DNA from: DASVRA01 sp036388855 | GTDB taxonomy: Bacteria; Pseudomonadota; Alphaproteobacteria; Caulobacterales; Caulobacteraceae | DNA length: 64,000 nucleotides | Direction of reading: 5' to 3' | NCBI GenBank assembly: GCA_036388855.1 | Contig: DASVRA010000024.1 | Span: forward strand, 1 to 64,000 | Shown: positions 17,829-24,254 of the stretch, in pieces | How positions within the stretch are numbered: the first letter of the stretch is position 1 | Layout of the letters: each line of letters opens with the position of its first letter | Program-made: the position numbers and the translations under genes | The notes under the pieces: generated by a model | Database searches by the model: none | What the model was told of the DNA's origin: nothing | The model's input: only the letters and a program-made list of their open reading frames with translations

Positions 17829-18482
17829 TCAGACGGGGGCGGCCGCGCTGGGTGCGGTCGCCGCAGCCGGCATGGCCGGGGAGCGCCGTTTGGCGCGGCC
17901 GCGGGCGAGGTAGAGCTCGGCGAGCAGGAGGTTGGGGACCCAGGCGAGGAAGGAGATCACGCGGTAGCTCTCCATCAGGTCCAGCTGGGCGATCATGGAG
18001 AGGGGCAGCCAGAGCCTCAGCGTGACGCCGGCGAAGAGCAGGGCGAAGGTTCGGATCGCCCACTCGCGGTGCTCGGGGAAGCGGCGGGCCATCGCCAGGC
18101 GCCATGCCTGGACGGCGCAGAGCAGCGTGAGCACGGCCAGGCCGGTAAAGCCTGTCGCGGCGATCGGGCCCGCGGCGGTGCCGAGCGCCAGCGGGAGGCC
18201 CGAGGCGCCGCCGATCAGGGCCGAGACGATGAAGGCGCGGCCCATCCAGCGGTGCAGCGCGGGCGCCCGCCGCCTCAGGGCGGGCACGAACTGGGTGGGT
18301 CCGAGCAGCAGCGCCGCCGCGGCGAACCCGGCGTGGACGAGCAGCCAGGGCTTGGCCATGGCGTTGTGCATGATGAAGTCGGGGCCCACGTGGCCGGGGA
18401 CCAGGTAGTGGAGGGCGTTGTAGCCCACGTAGGCGCAGAGCAGGACCGCCACGGTCCCAAAGGTCCAAGCCAGGATCTTCAC
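17829..18482 (-). CDS. DUF2306-type membrane protein
   Basis: 217 residues with about five to six hydrophobic segments. The N terminus MKILAWTFGTVAVLLCAYVG is a membrane helix, followed by LVHAGFAAAALLLGPTQFVP, ALHRWMGRAFIVSALIGG, a FTGLAVLTLLCAVQAWRLA helix and EWAIRTFALLFAGVTLRLWL. The HRWMGR and HREWAIR segments match the DUF2306 family. The start is GTG at 18482, preceded by GGGAGGG. Function unknown; family members are inner-membrane proteins with conserved histidines. Confidence 0.75.
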   Translation of the reverse strand: MKILAWTFGTVAVLLCAYVGYNALHYLVPGHVGPDFIMHNAMAKPWLLVHAGFAAAALLLGPTQFVPALRRRAPALHRWMGRAFIVSALIGGASGLPLALGTAAGPIAATGFTGLAVLTLLCAVQAWRLAMARRFPEHREWAIRTFALLFAGVTLRLWLPLSMIAQLDLMESYRVISFLAWVPNLLLAELYLARGRAKRRSPAMPAAATAPSAAAPV

Positions 18483-18766
18483 GTGTGGTCCCTCCCCGTC
18501 AGGGTCTTCTGCCTGGAGAGAGGCGGGGCGGCCGGGGCGGGGATGCGGTGGGGGCGATTAAATATCGGCAATCAGGCGGGGAGGAGATGGCCGAGATGTC
18601 CGATTTTGAATCGGCGGCCATCCGGCCATCCGGCCATCTTTGACAGGCGTACGCGGTCCGGGGGCTGGGGACGACGCCTGATGCGGCGGCGGGGAAGCGG
18701 CGATGTCAAAGACCAGGACAGGCAAATAGTCCTAGACGGCTCGCGCGTCAAGGTGCGGGCCTTCTG
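18483..18766. other. Intergenic region left of the insertion element
   Basis: About 284 bases without a supported gene between the DUF2306 gene and the insertion element. It contains three near-perfect 8-base copies of GGCCATCC at 18616–18638. I see no RNA gene. Across the element it is continuous with the 46 bases at 21988–22033, so before insertion this was one intergenic stretch between the DUF2306 gene and the NTF2-like gene. Confidence 0.5.
18759..18766. repeat. Target-site duplication, left copy
   Basis: GCCTTCTG directly precedes the left inverted repeat. The same 8 bases follow the right inverted repeat at 21988–21995. A further G matches on both sides, so 9 bases is also possible. 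IS1-family elements typically make 8–9-base duplications. The identity of the two copies suggests a fairly recent insertion. Confidence 0.85.
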
Positions 18767-18788
18767 GGTAGTGTCTCAGTTTGAAATT
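18767..18788 (+). repeat. Left terminal inverted repeat
   Basis: 22 bases, beginning GGTAGTGTCTCAG and ending TTTGAAATT, identical to the reverse complement of 21966–21987. The GGT start is common in IS1-group elements. The first cargo gene ends nine bases inside it. Confidence 0.9.
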
Positions 18789-18796
18789 TGGACCAC

Positions 18797-19153
18797 CTAC
18801 CCGGGATCAGGAAAGGCCCACACTTCACAGGTTCCTTCGAGTGGCGGCCCACCCTCATCAAGGGAGAAGCGTCCGTCGCGTCGGTTGAAGCGAAAGGGAC
18901 GGCCGCCGCGCAGCACAACACCTATCTCGTCCGGCGACACCGTAGCGGCGTCAGGAAGCTGACCTCCCACACATTGCGGGGGCTGGCACGCCCGCTGCGC
19001 TTCTAGGTCCACGCTGAGGCTGAGCCCTATCGGCTGTCCGTCTGGCCCGGCACGGTTCTTGACTTGGCAGATCAAGTCTATCCTGTTGCCCGCAGTTGCT
19101 GCGGCAGGTGCGCCTAAGAAAACGAGAAGTGCAACGAGATACCTGAGCTTCAT
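18797..19153 (-). CDS. Small exported protein, element cargo
   Basis: 118 residues with a good signal peptide (MKLRYLVALLVFLGAPAAAT, cleavage near TAG). The mature part has four cysteines (LICQVKN, ACQPPQC, GTCEVW), suggesting two disulphides in the periplasm. No known domain recognised. It lies between the left inverted repeat and the transposase, on the same strand as the transposase, with the stop only nine bases from the inverted repeat. Its position inside the element marks it as cargo, though its biological role is unknown. ATG at 19153 is the only sensible start. Confidence 0.7.
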   Translation of the reverse strand: MKLRYLVALLVFLGAPAAATAGNRIDLICQVKNRAGPDGQPIGLSLSVDLEAQRACQPPQCVGGQLPDAATVSPDEIGVVLRGGRPFRFNRRDGRFSLDEGGPPLEGTCEVWAFPDPG

Positions 19154-19177
19154 ATCGCCACCAGTGAGGCGCCGAGA

Positions 19178-20065
19178 TTACACGCTCTCGCGCTTCTTGT
19201 AAGGCCCGCGCTTCTTAGTAACCGGAGCCCGTGCGTCGATCAGCGCCACCACGTCCTCCATGCTCCAGAGGCGGTCGGCAACGCCAGCGGCCATGGCAGG
19301 CGACATGCGCAAGCTCTTATGGATGCGGCAGAAATTGTAGAACACGAAATAGAGCGACAGCGCGTTCACGTGCTGGTCGATCTTCTTTGAGAAGGCGTTG
19401 GTGAGGCGGGTGAACCGGCGCATCGACATGCGCATGGTGAGGTTCTGGCGCTCCACGTGCGACGTGGAAACGTGCTTAGGGTCCGGGTCGCCAGCAATGC
19501 GCTCCTTGCGGGCGCCGACGCATTGGGCGGGGCTGTAGCGGCGCTCGGGGCCTTTGCCCTCCACGCCGCCGTAGAGCTTCACCAGCATGCCGTAGTCGAT
19601 ACCGCCGTCAGGGAACGCACCGGCCACGGCCTCCAGATAGGCGCGGTAACCGTCCGTGGTGAGCTGGACCCGCCCGTCGATACGGTCGGCTAGATCGGCG
19701 ATGAAGTGCTGCGCCGTGTCATAGTCGCGGTCGCCGACCATGTAGGACACGATCAGCTTGGTATCGGCGTCCAGAGCCGTCCATGTCCAGACGTTACCCG
19801 CCTCGTATGGCGCGGCCTTGGCGGCGGCAACGTTCGCCTGCTTGGAATAGCAGAAGCTCCAGATTTCATCGCACTGGACGCGGCGGGCCTTCACGCCCCG
19901 CACCGTCTCGTAGTGGTAGCGGCCGCAAGCCTCGCCCGCGTCCTCCAGCAGCTTCGACACGGTGTTTATCGACACGTCGCACACGCGGCTGATCGACCGC
20001 ATCGAGCTGCCTTCGCAGAGCATCGAAAGGATCTGGACGCGCTTGGCGAGAGGCAGCTTGTTCAT
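19178..20065 (-). CDS. IS1-family DDE transposase
   Basis: 295 residues. An N-terminal helix-turn-helix (LPLAKRVQILSMLCEGSSMR then ISRVCDVSINTVSKLLEDAG) precedes the RNase H-like catalytic core. Likely catalytic residues are Asp66 (QCDEIWSF), Asp138 (LTTDGYRAY) and Glu205 (SHVERQNLTMRMSMRRFTRL). The region GNVWTWTALDADTKLIVSYM and the KSLRMSPAMAAG C terminus are typical of alphaproteobacterial IS1-family transposases. It is one uninterrupted frame, unlike the frameshifted InsAB of IS1 itself. The start is ATG 20065; a strong promoter lies immediately upstream. Confidence 0.9.
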   Translation of the reverse strand: MNKLPLAKRVQILSMLCEGSSMRSISRVCDVSINTVSKLLEDAGEACGRYHYETVRGVKARRVQCDEIWSFCYSKQANVAAAKAAPYEAGNVWTWTALDADTKLIVSYMVGDRDYDTAQHFIADLADRIDGRVQLTTDGYRAYLEAVAGAFPDGGIDYGMLVKLYGGVEGKGPERRYSPAQCVGARKERIAGDPDPKHVSTSHVERQNLTMRMSMRRFTRLTNAFSKKIDQHVNALSLYFVFYNFCRIHKSLRMSPAMAAGVADRLWSMEDVVALIDARAPVTKKRGPYKKRESV

Positions 20066-20071
20066 GCCTCC

Positions 20072-20099
20072 TGTATATGAACTTCTGCTTGAGTGTCAA
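20072..20099 (-). promoter_or_regulatory. Sigma-70-like transposase promoter, possibly leaderless
   Basis: On the minus strand TTGACA (20094–20099) is followed after 16 bases by TATACA (20072–20077). Six bases, GGAGGC, then separate the -10 box from the transposase ATG, so transcription would be expected to begin at or next to the A of the start codon. The purine-rich GGAGG would then be upstream of the mRNA. Confidence 0.6.
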
Positions 20100-20157
20100 G
20101 CATAGCGACTCACTTTGGGGGTTCCCAAAGCGCCTTTCTGGTGCTATCCAAAATGCA

Positions 20158-20282
20158 CAACGGCGCGAACCGGATTGGACCCGACCGCGCCGTTGCTCCC
20201 TTACCCCTTGTGGAAGGGGGCGGCTGAAAGAGCCGATTAGGGGCCGCTGCCTTTCCTTGTCACGGGAGCCGGGCAGCGGCCC
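20158..20282 (+). other. Hairpin cluster between transposase and cargo gene
   Basis: Within the 385-base gap between the divergent transposase and the 310-residue gene are three perfect stem-loops: a 10-bp stem (20158–20167 with 20186–20195, CAACGGCGCG), a 5-bp stem (20221–20235, CGGCT/AGCCG), and an 11-bp stem (20241–20251 with 20272–20282, GGGCCGCTGCC). The last is followed by TTCCTGTTT, so it could terminate transcription on the plus strand. The group could be a structured RNA, a terminator array or a transposition regulatory site. The rest of the gap (20283–20450) carries the leader of the 310-residue gene, with GAAGGAG six bases before its ATG. Confidence 0.5.
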
Positions 20283-20450
20283 TTCCTGTTTGATCCTCGC
20301 CCCGCACGCCGGTCGGCAGAACGGCGGGGCTCGCTACTCTCCTGGTCATCTGAGTCCTCCTAAGCTGCGGAGCCCGAACCCCCGCGCTTGCTCTGTCAAC
20401 AGGCTCGTGATACAGACCCGTAAATCCGTTTTACGGGGAAGGAGCCGTAA

Positions 20451-21383
20451 ATGACCGACGACGACGCAACAGGCAAGGCGCCAAAGGATCGAAGCCCGAG
20501 TTTCCCGTTCATCCCTCTACAGACGGCCGTGGAGCGCCTGGTCGCCTTCGAGCAGACCTTTGGGCGCCACGACACCCCCGCGAACAAGGTAGGGCGCGCC
20601 TGGAACATGAAGGACGGAAGCAGCCAAGCCTTCCAAACGGTGGCTGCCCTGAAAGCTTTTGGCTTCCTCGACTATCGTGGATCGGGCCCGGCGCGGGCCA
20701 CATTCATCACCGATGAAGGCCGGAAATACCTGCGTGCTCAGCAGGAGGAGATCAAGCGGGAGGTGGTGCGCCGGGCAGCTCTGAAGCCGAAGGCGCTGGA
20801 GAAATTCTGGGAGCTGTGGGGGCCAGACCGGCCTATCGACGACATGTGTCTCGACGACCTTCATTTTAAGCACGGCTTCACGCTAAGCGCGGCAGAAACC
20901 TTTTTACGGGTGTATGATGCCACGATCAGCTATGCAGGACTCACCGAGCCTGATAAAGGAGGGGAAGGAGAGAATGACCTAGACCTAGGGCTTTCGCCCC
21001 CCGCCGATGTCGGCGTCGGCGACCTTGTGCAGGTTGAGATCACTGGCGCCCTGGTGCTGCCAAAAGCAGCACGGGTGCGGGCGGTCCAGCCCTACGAAGG
21101 AAAGCTTTGGGTCTACGTCGATGGAAGCGAGGCGGCGATACCAATGGAGCAGGTTCGGCTTGAGCAGAAAGGTGGGGCAGCAGGAGCAGCGCCCCCTCCG
21201 CTACCTCTGCCGCCTGAAGCCCCGGTGGAGCGCTCCACAAAGCTAGGCTGGAAGGAAGAGCGGCTGATCGACGATAGCGGTGATGAGACGTTCCTCAGCT
21301 ACAAGGGCGAGCCGTCCGTGGAGCGCTACGAGTTTATTCGGGACTACCTAGAGTTCCGAATCCAGCGGCTCAAGAAGGCTTAG
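20451..21383 (+). CDS. 310-residue element cargo protein, unknown function
   Basis: No family recognised. The N-terminal ~120 residues look like a winged-helix module: LQTAVERLVAFEQTFGR, then VGRAWNMKDGSSQAFQTVAA and LKAFGFLDYRGSGPARATF with a beta hairpin and ITDEGRKYLRAQQEEIKREV. A middle acidic, probably flexible linker (GGEGENDLDLGLSP) is followed by a small beta-rich domain (VGVGDLVQVEITGALVLPKA) and a proline-rich linker. The C terminus is charged and helical. The start ATG 20451 has a good ribosome site (AAGGAG, 6 bases away). Possible DNA-binding accessory or regulator of the element. It converges on the 77-residue gene and overlaps its end by 14 bases. Confidence 0.75.
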   Translation: MTDDDATGKAPKDRSPSFPFIPLQTAVERLVAFEQTFGRHDTPANKVGRAWNMKDGSSQAFQTVAALKAFGFLDYRGSGPARATFITDEGRKYLRAQQEEIKREVVRRAALKPKALEKFWELWGPDRPIDDMCLDDLHFKHGFTLSAAETFLRVYDATISYAGLTEPDKGGEGENDLDLGLSPPADVGVGDLVQVEITGALVLPKAARVRAVQPYEGKLWVYVDGSEAAIPMEQVRLEQKGGAAGAAPPPLPLPPEAPVERSTKLGWKEERLIDDSGDETFLSYKGEPSVERYEFIRDYLEFRIQRLKKA

Positions 21384-21603
21384 ACCAGCGCTTTTCAGCC
21401 GCTGCGCGGGCGATCTCAGCGCGGCGCTCTGGAGACAGAGCGTCGGCCCTTGCCTTCCCCCCCTTGAGCCCTCCGCGCCTGTTGGCGTCGGTGGCGGGGT
21501 CGCGGGCGTCCTCCTCAATCTCCCCCGTCGCGATCTTGGCGACGTGGATAGCGGCGCCGATCAGGTCGCCGGGGCGCTTCTGGCCTTGTGGTCCTTTAGG
21601 CAT
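21370..21603 (-). CDS. Small basic cargo protein, GGLKGGKARA type
   Basis: 77 residues, basic, with RRGGLKGGKARADALSPERR and IARAAAEKRW, a motif of small nucleic-acid-binding-like proteins that recur beside alphaproteobacterial insertion elements. The N-terminal half contains IGAAIHVAKIATGEIEED. The ATG at 21603 overlaps the stop of the preceding 102-residue gene by one base (TGATG), so the two are translationally coupled; a longer frame from 21651 would overlap that gene. Nucleic-acid binding is an inference from composition only. Confidence 0.65.
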   Translation of the reverse strand: MPKGPQGQKRPGDLIGAAIHVAKIATGEIEEDARDPATDANRRGGLKGGKARADALSPERRAEIARAAAEKRWSKPS

Positions 21604-21911
21604 CAGCGATCCTCTACGCGCTTGGCGTCTCTGGCGATCTGAGCCGCGCACTTGTTCATTTCGTCGTCCCAGCAGCGCCCGGTGCTCACCCCAATTTGGC
21701 GGCCATCGCGGGCAAACTGCACGTGATAGCGCACCTGGATTCGGGGGCCGATCTTGCGCCAGTCCCTCACCTTGATCAGCAGCTTGTCAGGCCCGGTGGT
21801 TATGTACTGCAGGCGGGGCGTCGGCACGTAAGCAGCCTCAACGGCCGCTGCCAGCCGAAGCGTGAGCCCGTCGTCCCCTTCGGTCCAGAACGCTGGAAGC
21901 GCCGGTGTCAT
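21603..21911 (-). CDS. 102-residue cargo protein, unknown function
   Basis: 102 residues with no signal peptide or membrane segment. It contains a basic beta-rich middle (LLIKVRDWRKIGPRIQVRYH, then VQFARDGRQIGVSTGRCWDD) and a short C-terminal helix with NKCAAQIARDAKRVED. No domain recognised. It is the first gene of a coupled pair with the 77-residue protein and starts about 55 bases inside the right inverted repeat. The pair could form a complex. Confidence 0.6.
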   Translation of the reverse strand: MTPALPAFWTEGDDGLTLRLAAAVEAAYVPTPRLQYITTGPDKLLIKVRDWRKIGPRIQVRYHVQFARDGRQIGVSTGRCWDDEMNKCAAQIARDAKRVEDR

Positions 21912-21965
21912 GCCCCGGAAGATACGCCCCCCGGCGGCCGGGCGCCATGCTTGTCAACGGCGACT

Positions 21966-21987
21966 AATTTCAAACTGAGACACTACC
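21966..21987 (-). repeat. Right terminal inverted repeat
   Basis: 22 bases, the exact reverse complement of 18767–18788. It ends CACTACC at the junction with the right copy of the target duplication. Confidence 0.9.
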
Positions 21988-21995
21988 GCCTTCTG
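21988..21995. repeat. Target-site duplication, right copy
   Basis: GCCTTCTG, identical to 18759–18766, directly after the right inverted repeat. Confidence 0.85.
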
Positions 21996-22033
21996 GCGGC
22001 GGAGGACGGGGCGGGAGAGCGCCTGGCGCTGCG

Positions 22034-22507
22034 TCAGAAGCGCGGGTTGGGGTTGGGCTGGTCCTTGGGCGGGGGGGCGACGACGTCCCAGTGCTCGGCG
22101 ATCTTGCAGTCCTTCAGGCGGAACACGTCGGCGATCGCGTAGGCGGGGGCGCCCGGCGCGGGGGTGAAGCGGGCGTGGAGGAACACCAGGTACGCCTCGG
22201 CGGCGGTGCGCAGCACCTCCCACCGGGGATCGGGCATGGAGCGGATCAGGCCCTCGAGGTGGGCCGCCGTCGCCTCGCGCGTGCCCTTCTCCACCTCGGG
22301 CTTGTGCTCGACGAAGTCGGCGGAGACGAACCGCCCGAAGGCCTCGGCCGGCTTCCGCAGGGTCAGCGCCTGCCGGTAGAACTGCAGCACCACCTGCCGG
22401 TTGGCCTCCGGCGAGGGGGTGCAGGGGGCGGCGGCCTCGGCCCGGGGCGCGGCGAGCGCGCAGAGGGCGAGGGTCAGGGCCGTTGCCGGTGTCAGTCCCT
22501 TGCGCAT
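22034..22507 (-). CDS. SnoaL/NTF2-like exported protein
   Basis: 157 residues. A signal peptide (LTPATALTLALCALAAPRAE) precedes an NTF2-like alpha+beta domain with VVLQFYRQALTLRKPAEAFG, FVSADFVEHKPEVEKGTREA and the terminal strands YAIADVFRLKDCKIAEHWDV, the classic SnoaL-like pattern ending in E-H-W-D. The ATG at 22507 is the start because the basic n-region MRKG follows directly. Predicted periplasmic; substrate or binding partner unknown. The insertion element lies just downstream of its 3' end. Confidence 0.8.
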   Translation of the reverse strand: MRKGLTPATALTLALCALAAPRAEAAAPCTPSPEANRQVVLQFYRQALTLRKPAEAFGRFVSADFVEHKPEVEKGTREATAAHLEGLIRSMPDPRWEVLRTAAEAYLVFLHARFTPAPGAPAYAIADVFRLKDCKIAEHWDVVAPPPKDQPNPNPRF

Positions 22508-22605
22508 TCCGTCGTTCTCCAACCGCTTGCGGTTCTAGCGCGGCAGGGGGCGGGGACCTAGCTGGCCAGTGCGGCCGCCCCGCCCCGGGTGATCGCCTGT
22601 GGGGC

Positions 22606-22896
22606 TCAGCCTTCGCCGCGGGAGAAGCCCTCGCCGAGGAATTCAGTCTCGCCGCGCGGGTAGTCGGCGCCGAAGGCGCCTACGAACACCTAGCCGGCGG
22701 TCGCGCGGTCCATCTCGGGCTGATCGGCCAGCCAGACGAGGAAGCTGTGCGCGTCGTCGAGCATGTTGACCATGGCCATCTCGGCGGCATGCCAGAGGTC
22801 GGGATCGCGCTGGGCCTTCACCCACTCTACGCGGCATGGCAGTGTCACAAGGAAAAAAAGGGGGCGTCGCGGGTGCTCCGGATGCCGTTCGAGCAA
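22606..22896 (-). pseudogene. Gene remnant with in-frame amber stop
   Basis: On the minus strand a coherent frame reads RPLFFLVTLPCRVEWVKAQR, then AEMAMVNMLDDAHSFLVWLA, a TAG at 22690–22692, then in the same frame VFVGAFGADYPRGETEFLGE and a TGA at 22606. The codon pattern on both sides of the TAG resembles real genes. No ATG starts this frame: a TTG at 22896 is the only candidate, the frame upstream is open only to a TGA near 22926, and an ATG nearby lies in another frame. It looks like a decayed gene of about 95–105 residues with lost start and nonsense mutation. Family not recognised. Confidence 0.4.
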
Positions 22897-22982
22897 GCCG
22901 ACATACGCTGGGGGTAGCGACCATCACACTTGTCTCTCGCCTGGTGGGTGGCGTTTGTGGCGCTAGTGGATAGGGATTCCGT

Positions 22983-24254
22983 GTGCGGCCTGGTTTCCCA
23001 CGAGCCGTGGCTTTGGTAGGGCAAGCTAGCTCAAAGGAGGTTGCTATCTTCCAGCTTCGACGCGCCCGGATCGAGGGGTATAAGGCCCTTAGTTCGGTTG
23101 AGATTCAGCTCCCGGAGAAGCTGCTGTTTCTCATTGGCACGAACGGTGCCGGAAAAAGTTCCACCCTTCAGGCGCTGGCTTTCATCCAGTTTTTCGCTGC
23201 CGACGACCCTCTCAATTTTTTTCACGAACGTGGCTGGCGCCCTGCGGATATCCGCGCACGAAGTTCCAAACATAATACGCTTCGATATAGCCTAACGCTT
23301 GAGCATACAGATGGACGAGCCGTTGTTTGGCAGTTTATTTGGGGGTTGAATTCTCAGGCTGTTCTAATTGAGCGAATGTGGCTCTCTGAACCAGACACCT
23401 CCCCTCGCCGCCTGTTTAATTTCACGAGACAGGGCGGCTTCACCTCAGAGACCGGAGCTGAGATACGGGGTTTCTTGCCTAAGGGCTCCTTATTGGGTTC
23501 CTTAGAGCCTAACACACTCTCCCACTCCCCACAGACCACAAAGGAAGTGGTAGACTGGGCAATGGGCATAACTTCTCTTGAATTGCTAAGCCCTGTGGCA
23601 ATGCGCTCAAACACTCGTGGCAGCACTCAAGGTATCGGTGTTAAGGGCCAGCGCTTAGCTGGCTTTTTGGCAGCTCTAGATGCAAAAACAAAAGATAAAA
23701 TTGTTAGTCGACTTGCTGATTTTTATCCGCTAGACAACCTTAGCACTACGCGTAAACGCGCAGGATGGGTGGATTTAAAAATCTCAGAATCCTACCAGAT
23801 CGGGGCAATCGGAGCTGCGCATGCGAGCGACGGATTTCTTCGATTACTTGCTTTGTGTGCAATTCCGGAATTTGGACATAAATCTAGCCTAGTTTTGCTT
23901 GATGAAATTGAAGATGGGATCGAACCTCATATCCTCCCGCGTCTTATTGAGAGGGTCGTAGCCGATTCCAAATCTCAATTTATTATGACATCCCACTCAC
24001 CACTGTTGATTAACTTCTTCCCGCCAGAGGAGGTAATGCTTGTTACGAGAAGTGACTCCGGCGAGTCAAGGCTGAAGGAGTTAAGCAATTTGGAGGTGAT
24101 TAGGGCTGGGGGAGAATATCTCGGCAGTGGAGAGGTTTGGGCAAACACCGGTCTGTCAATACTGAACCAACAAGCTCTTTCTGATTTACCAGATGAGGAT
24201 CCTGAAAATATGTTTGAATACGAGTGGCCGTCGCGGGAGCTACAGCGCCCATGA
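22983..24254 (+). CDS. AAA/OLD-like ATPase of a putative defence pair
   Basis: About 423 residues, ABC-type AAA ATPase of the OLD/AAA_21 class. Walker A is IGTNGAGKSS (51–60); the signature-like segment is ASDGFLRLLALCA (281–293); Walker B is LVLLDEIEDGIEPH (303–316); the switch histidine is in TSHSP (336–340). The core begins RRARIEGYKALSSVEIQLPE, typical of N-terminal ATPase strands. It overlaps the next gene by ATGA. Codon use is visibly AT-richer than the flanks, so transfer is likely. The start is uncertain: GTG 22983, GTG 23007 or TTG 23013 are in frame, while a perfect AAAGGAGG at 23033 precedes an ATC. Likely senses phage and licenses its partner. Confidence 0.85.
   Translation: MRPGFPRAVALVGQASSKEVAIFQLRRARIEGYKALSSVEIQLPEKLLFLIGTNGAGKSSTLQALAFIQFFAADDPLNFFHERGWRPADIRARSSKHNTLRYSLTLEHTDGRAVVWQFIWGLNSQAVLIERMWLSEPDTSPRRLFNFTRQGGFTSETGAEIRGFLPKGSLLGSLEPNTLSHSPQTTKEVVDWAMGITSLELLSPVAMRSNTRGSTQGIGVKGQRLAGFLAALDAKTKDKIVSRLADFYPLDNLSTTRKRAGWVDLKISESYQIGAIGAAHASDGFLRLLALCAIPEFGHKSSLVLLDEIEDGIEPHILPRLIERVVADSKSQFIMTSHSPLLINFFPPEEVMLVTRSDSGESRLKELSNLEVIRAGGEYLGSGEVWANTGLSILNQQALSDLPDEDPENMFEYEWPSRELQRP

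Larger units (their letters stand above)
18767..21987. mobile_element. IS1-type insertion element with cargo genes, 3.2 kb
   Basis: A complete element of 3,221 bases. The ends are perfect 22-base inverted repeats starting GGTAGTGTCTCAG, flanked by identical 8-base direct repeats. It holds five genes: a small exported protein (18797–19153), an IS1-type DDE transposase (19178–20065), a 310-residue protein on the opposite strand (20451–21383), and a coupled pair (21603–21911, 21370–21603). A normal IS1-group element is about 0.7–1.2 kb, so roughly two thirds of this one is cargo. All genes appear intact. It sits in an intergenic region and breaks no visible gene. Confidence 0.9.
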
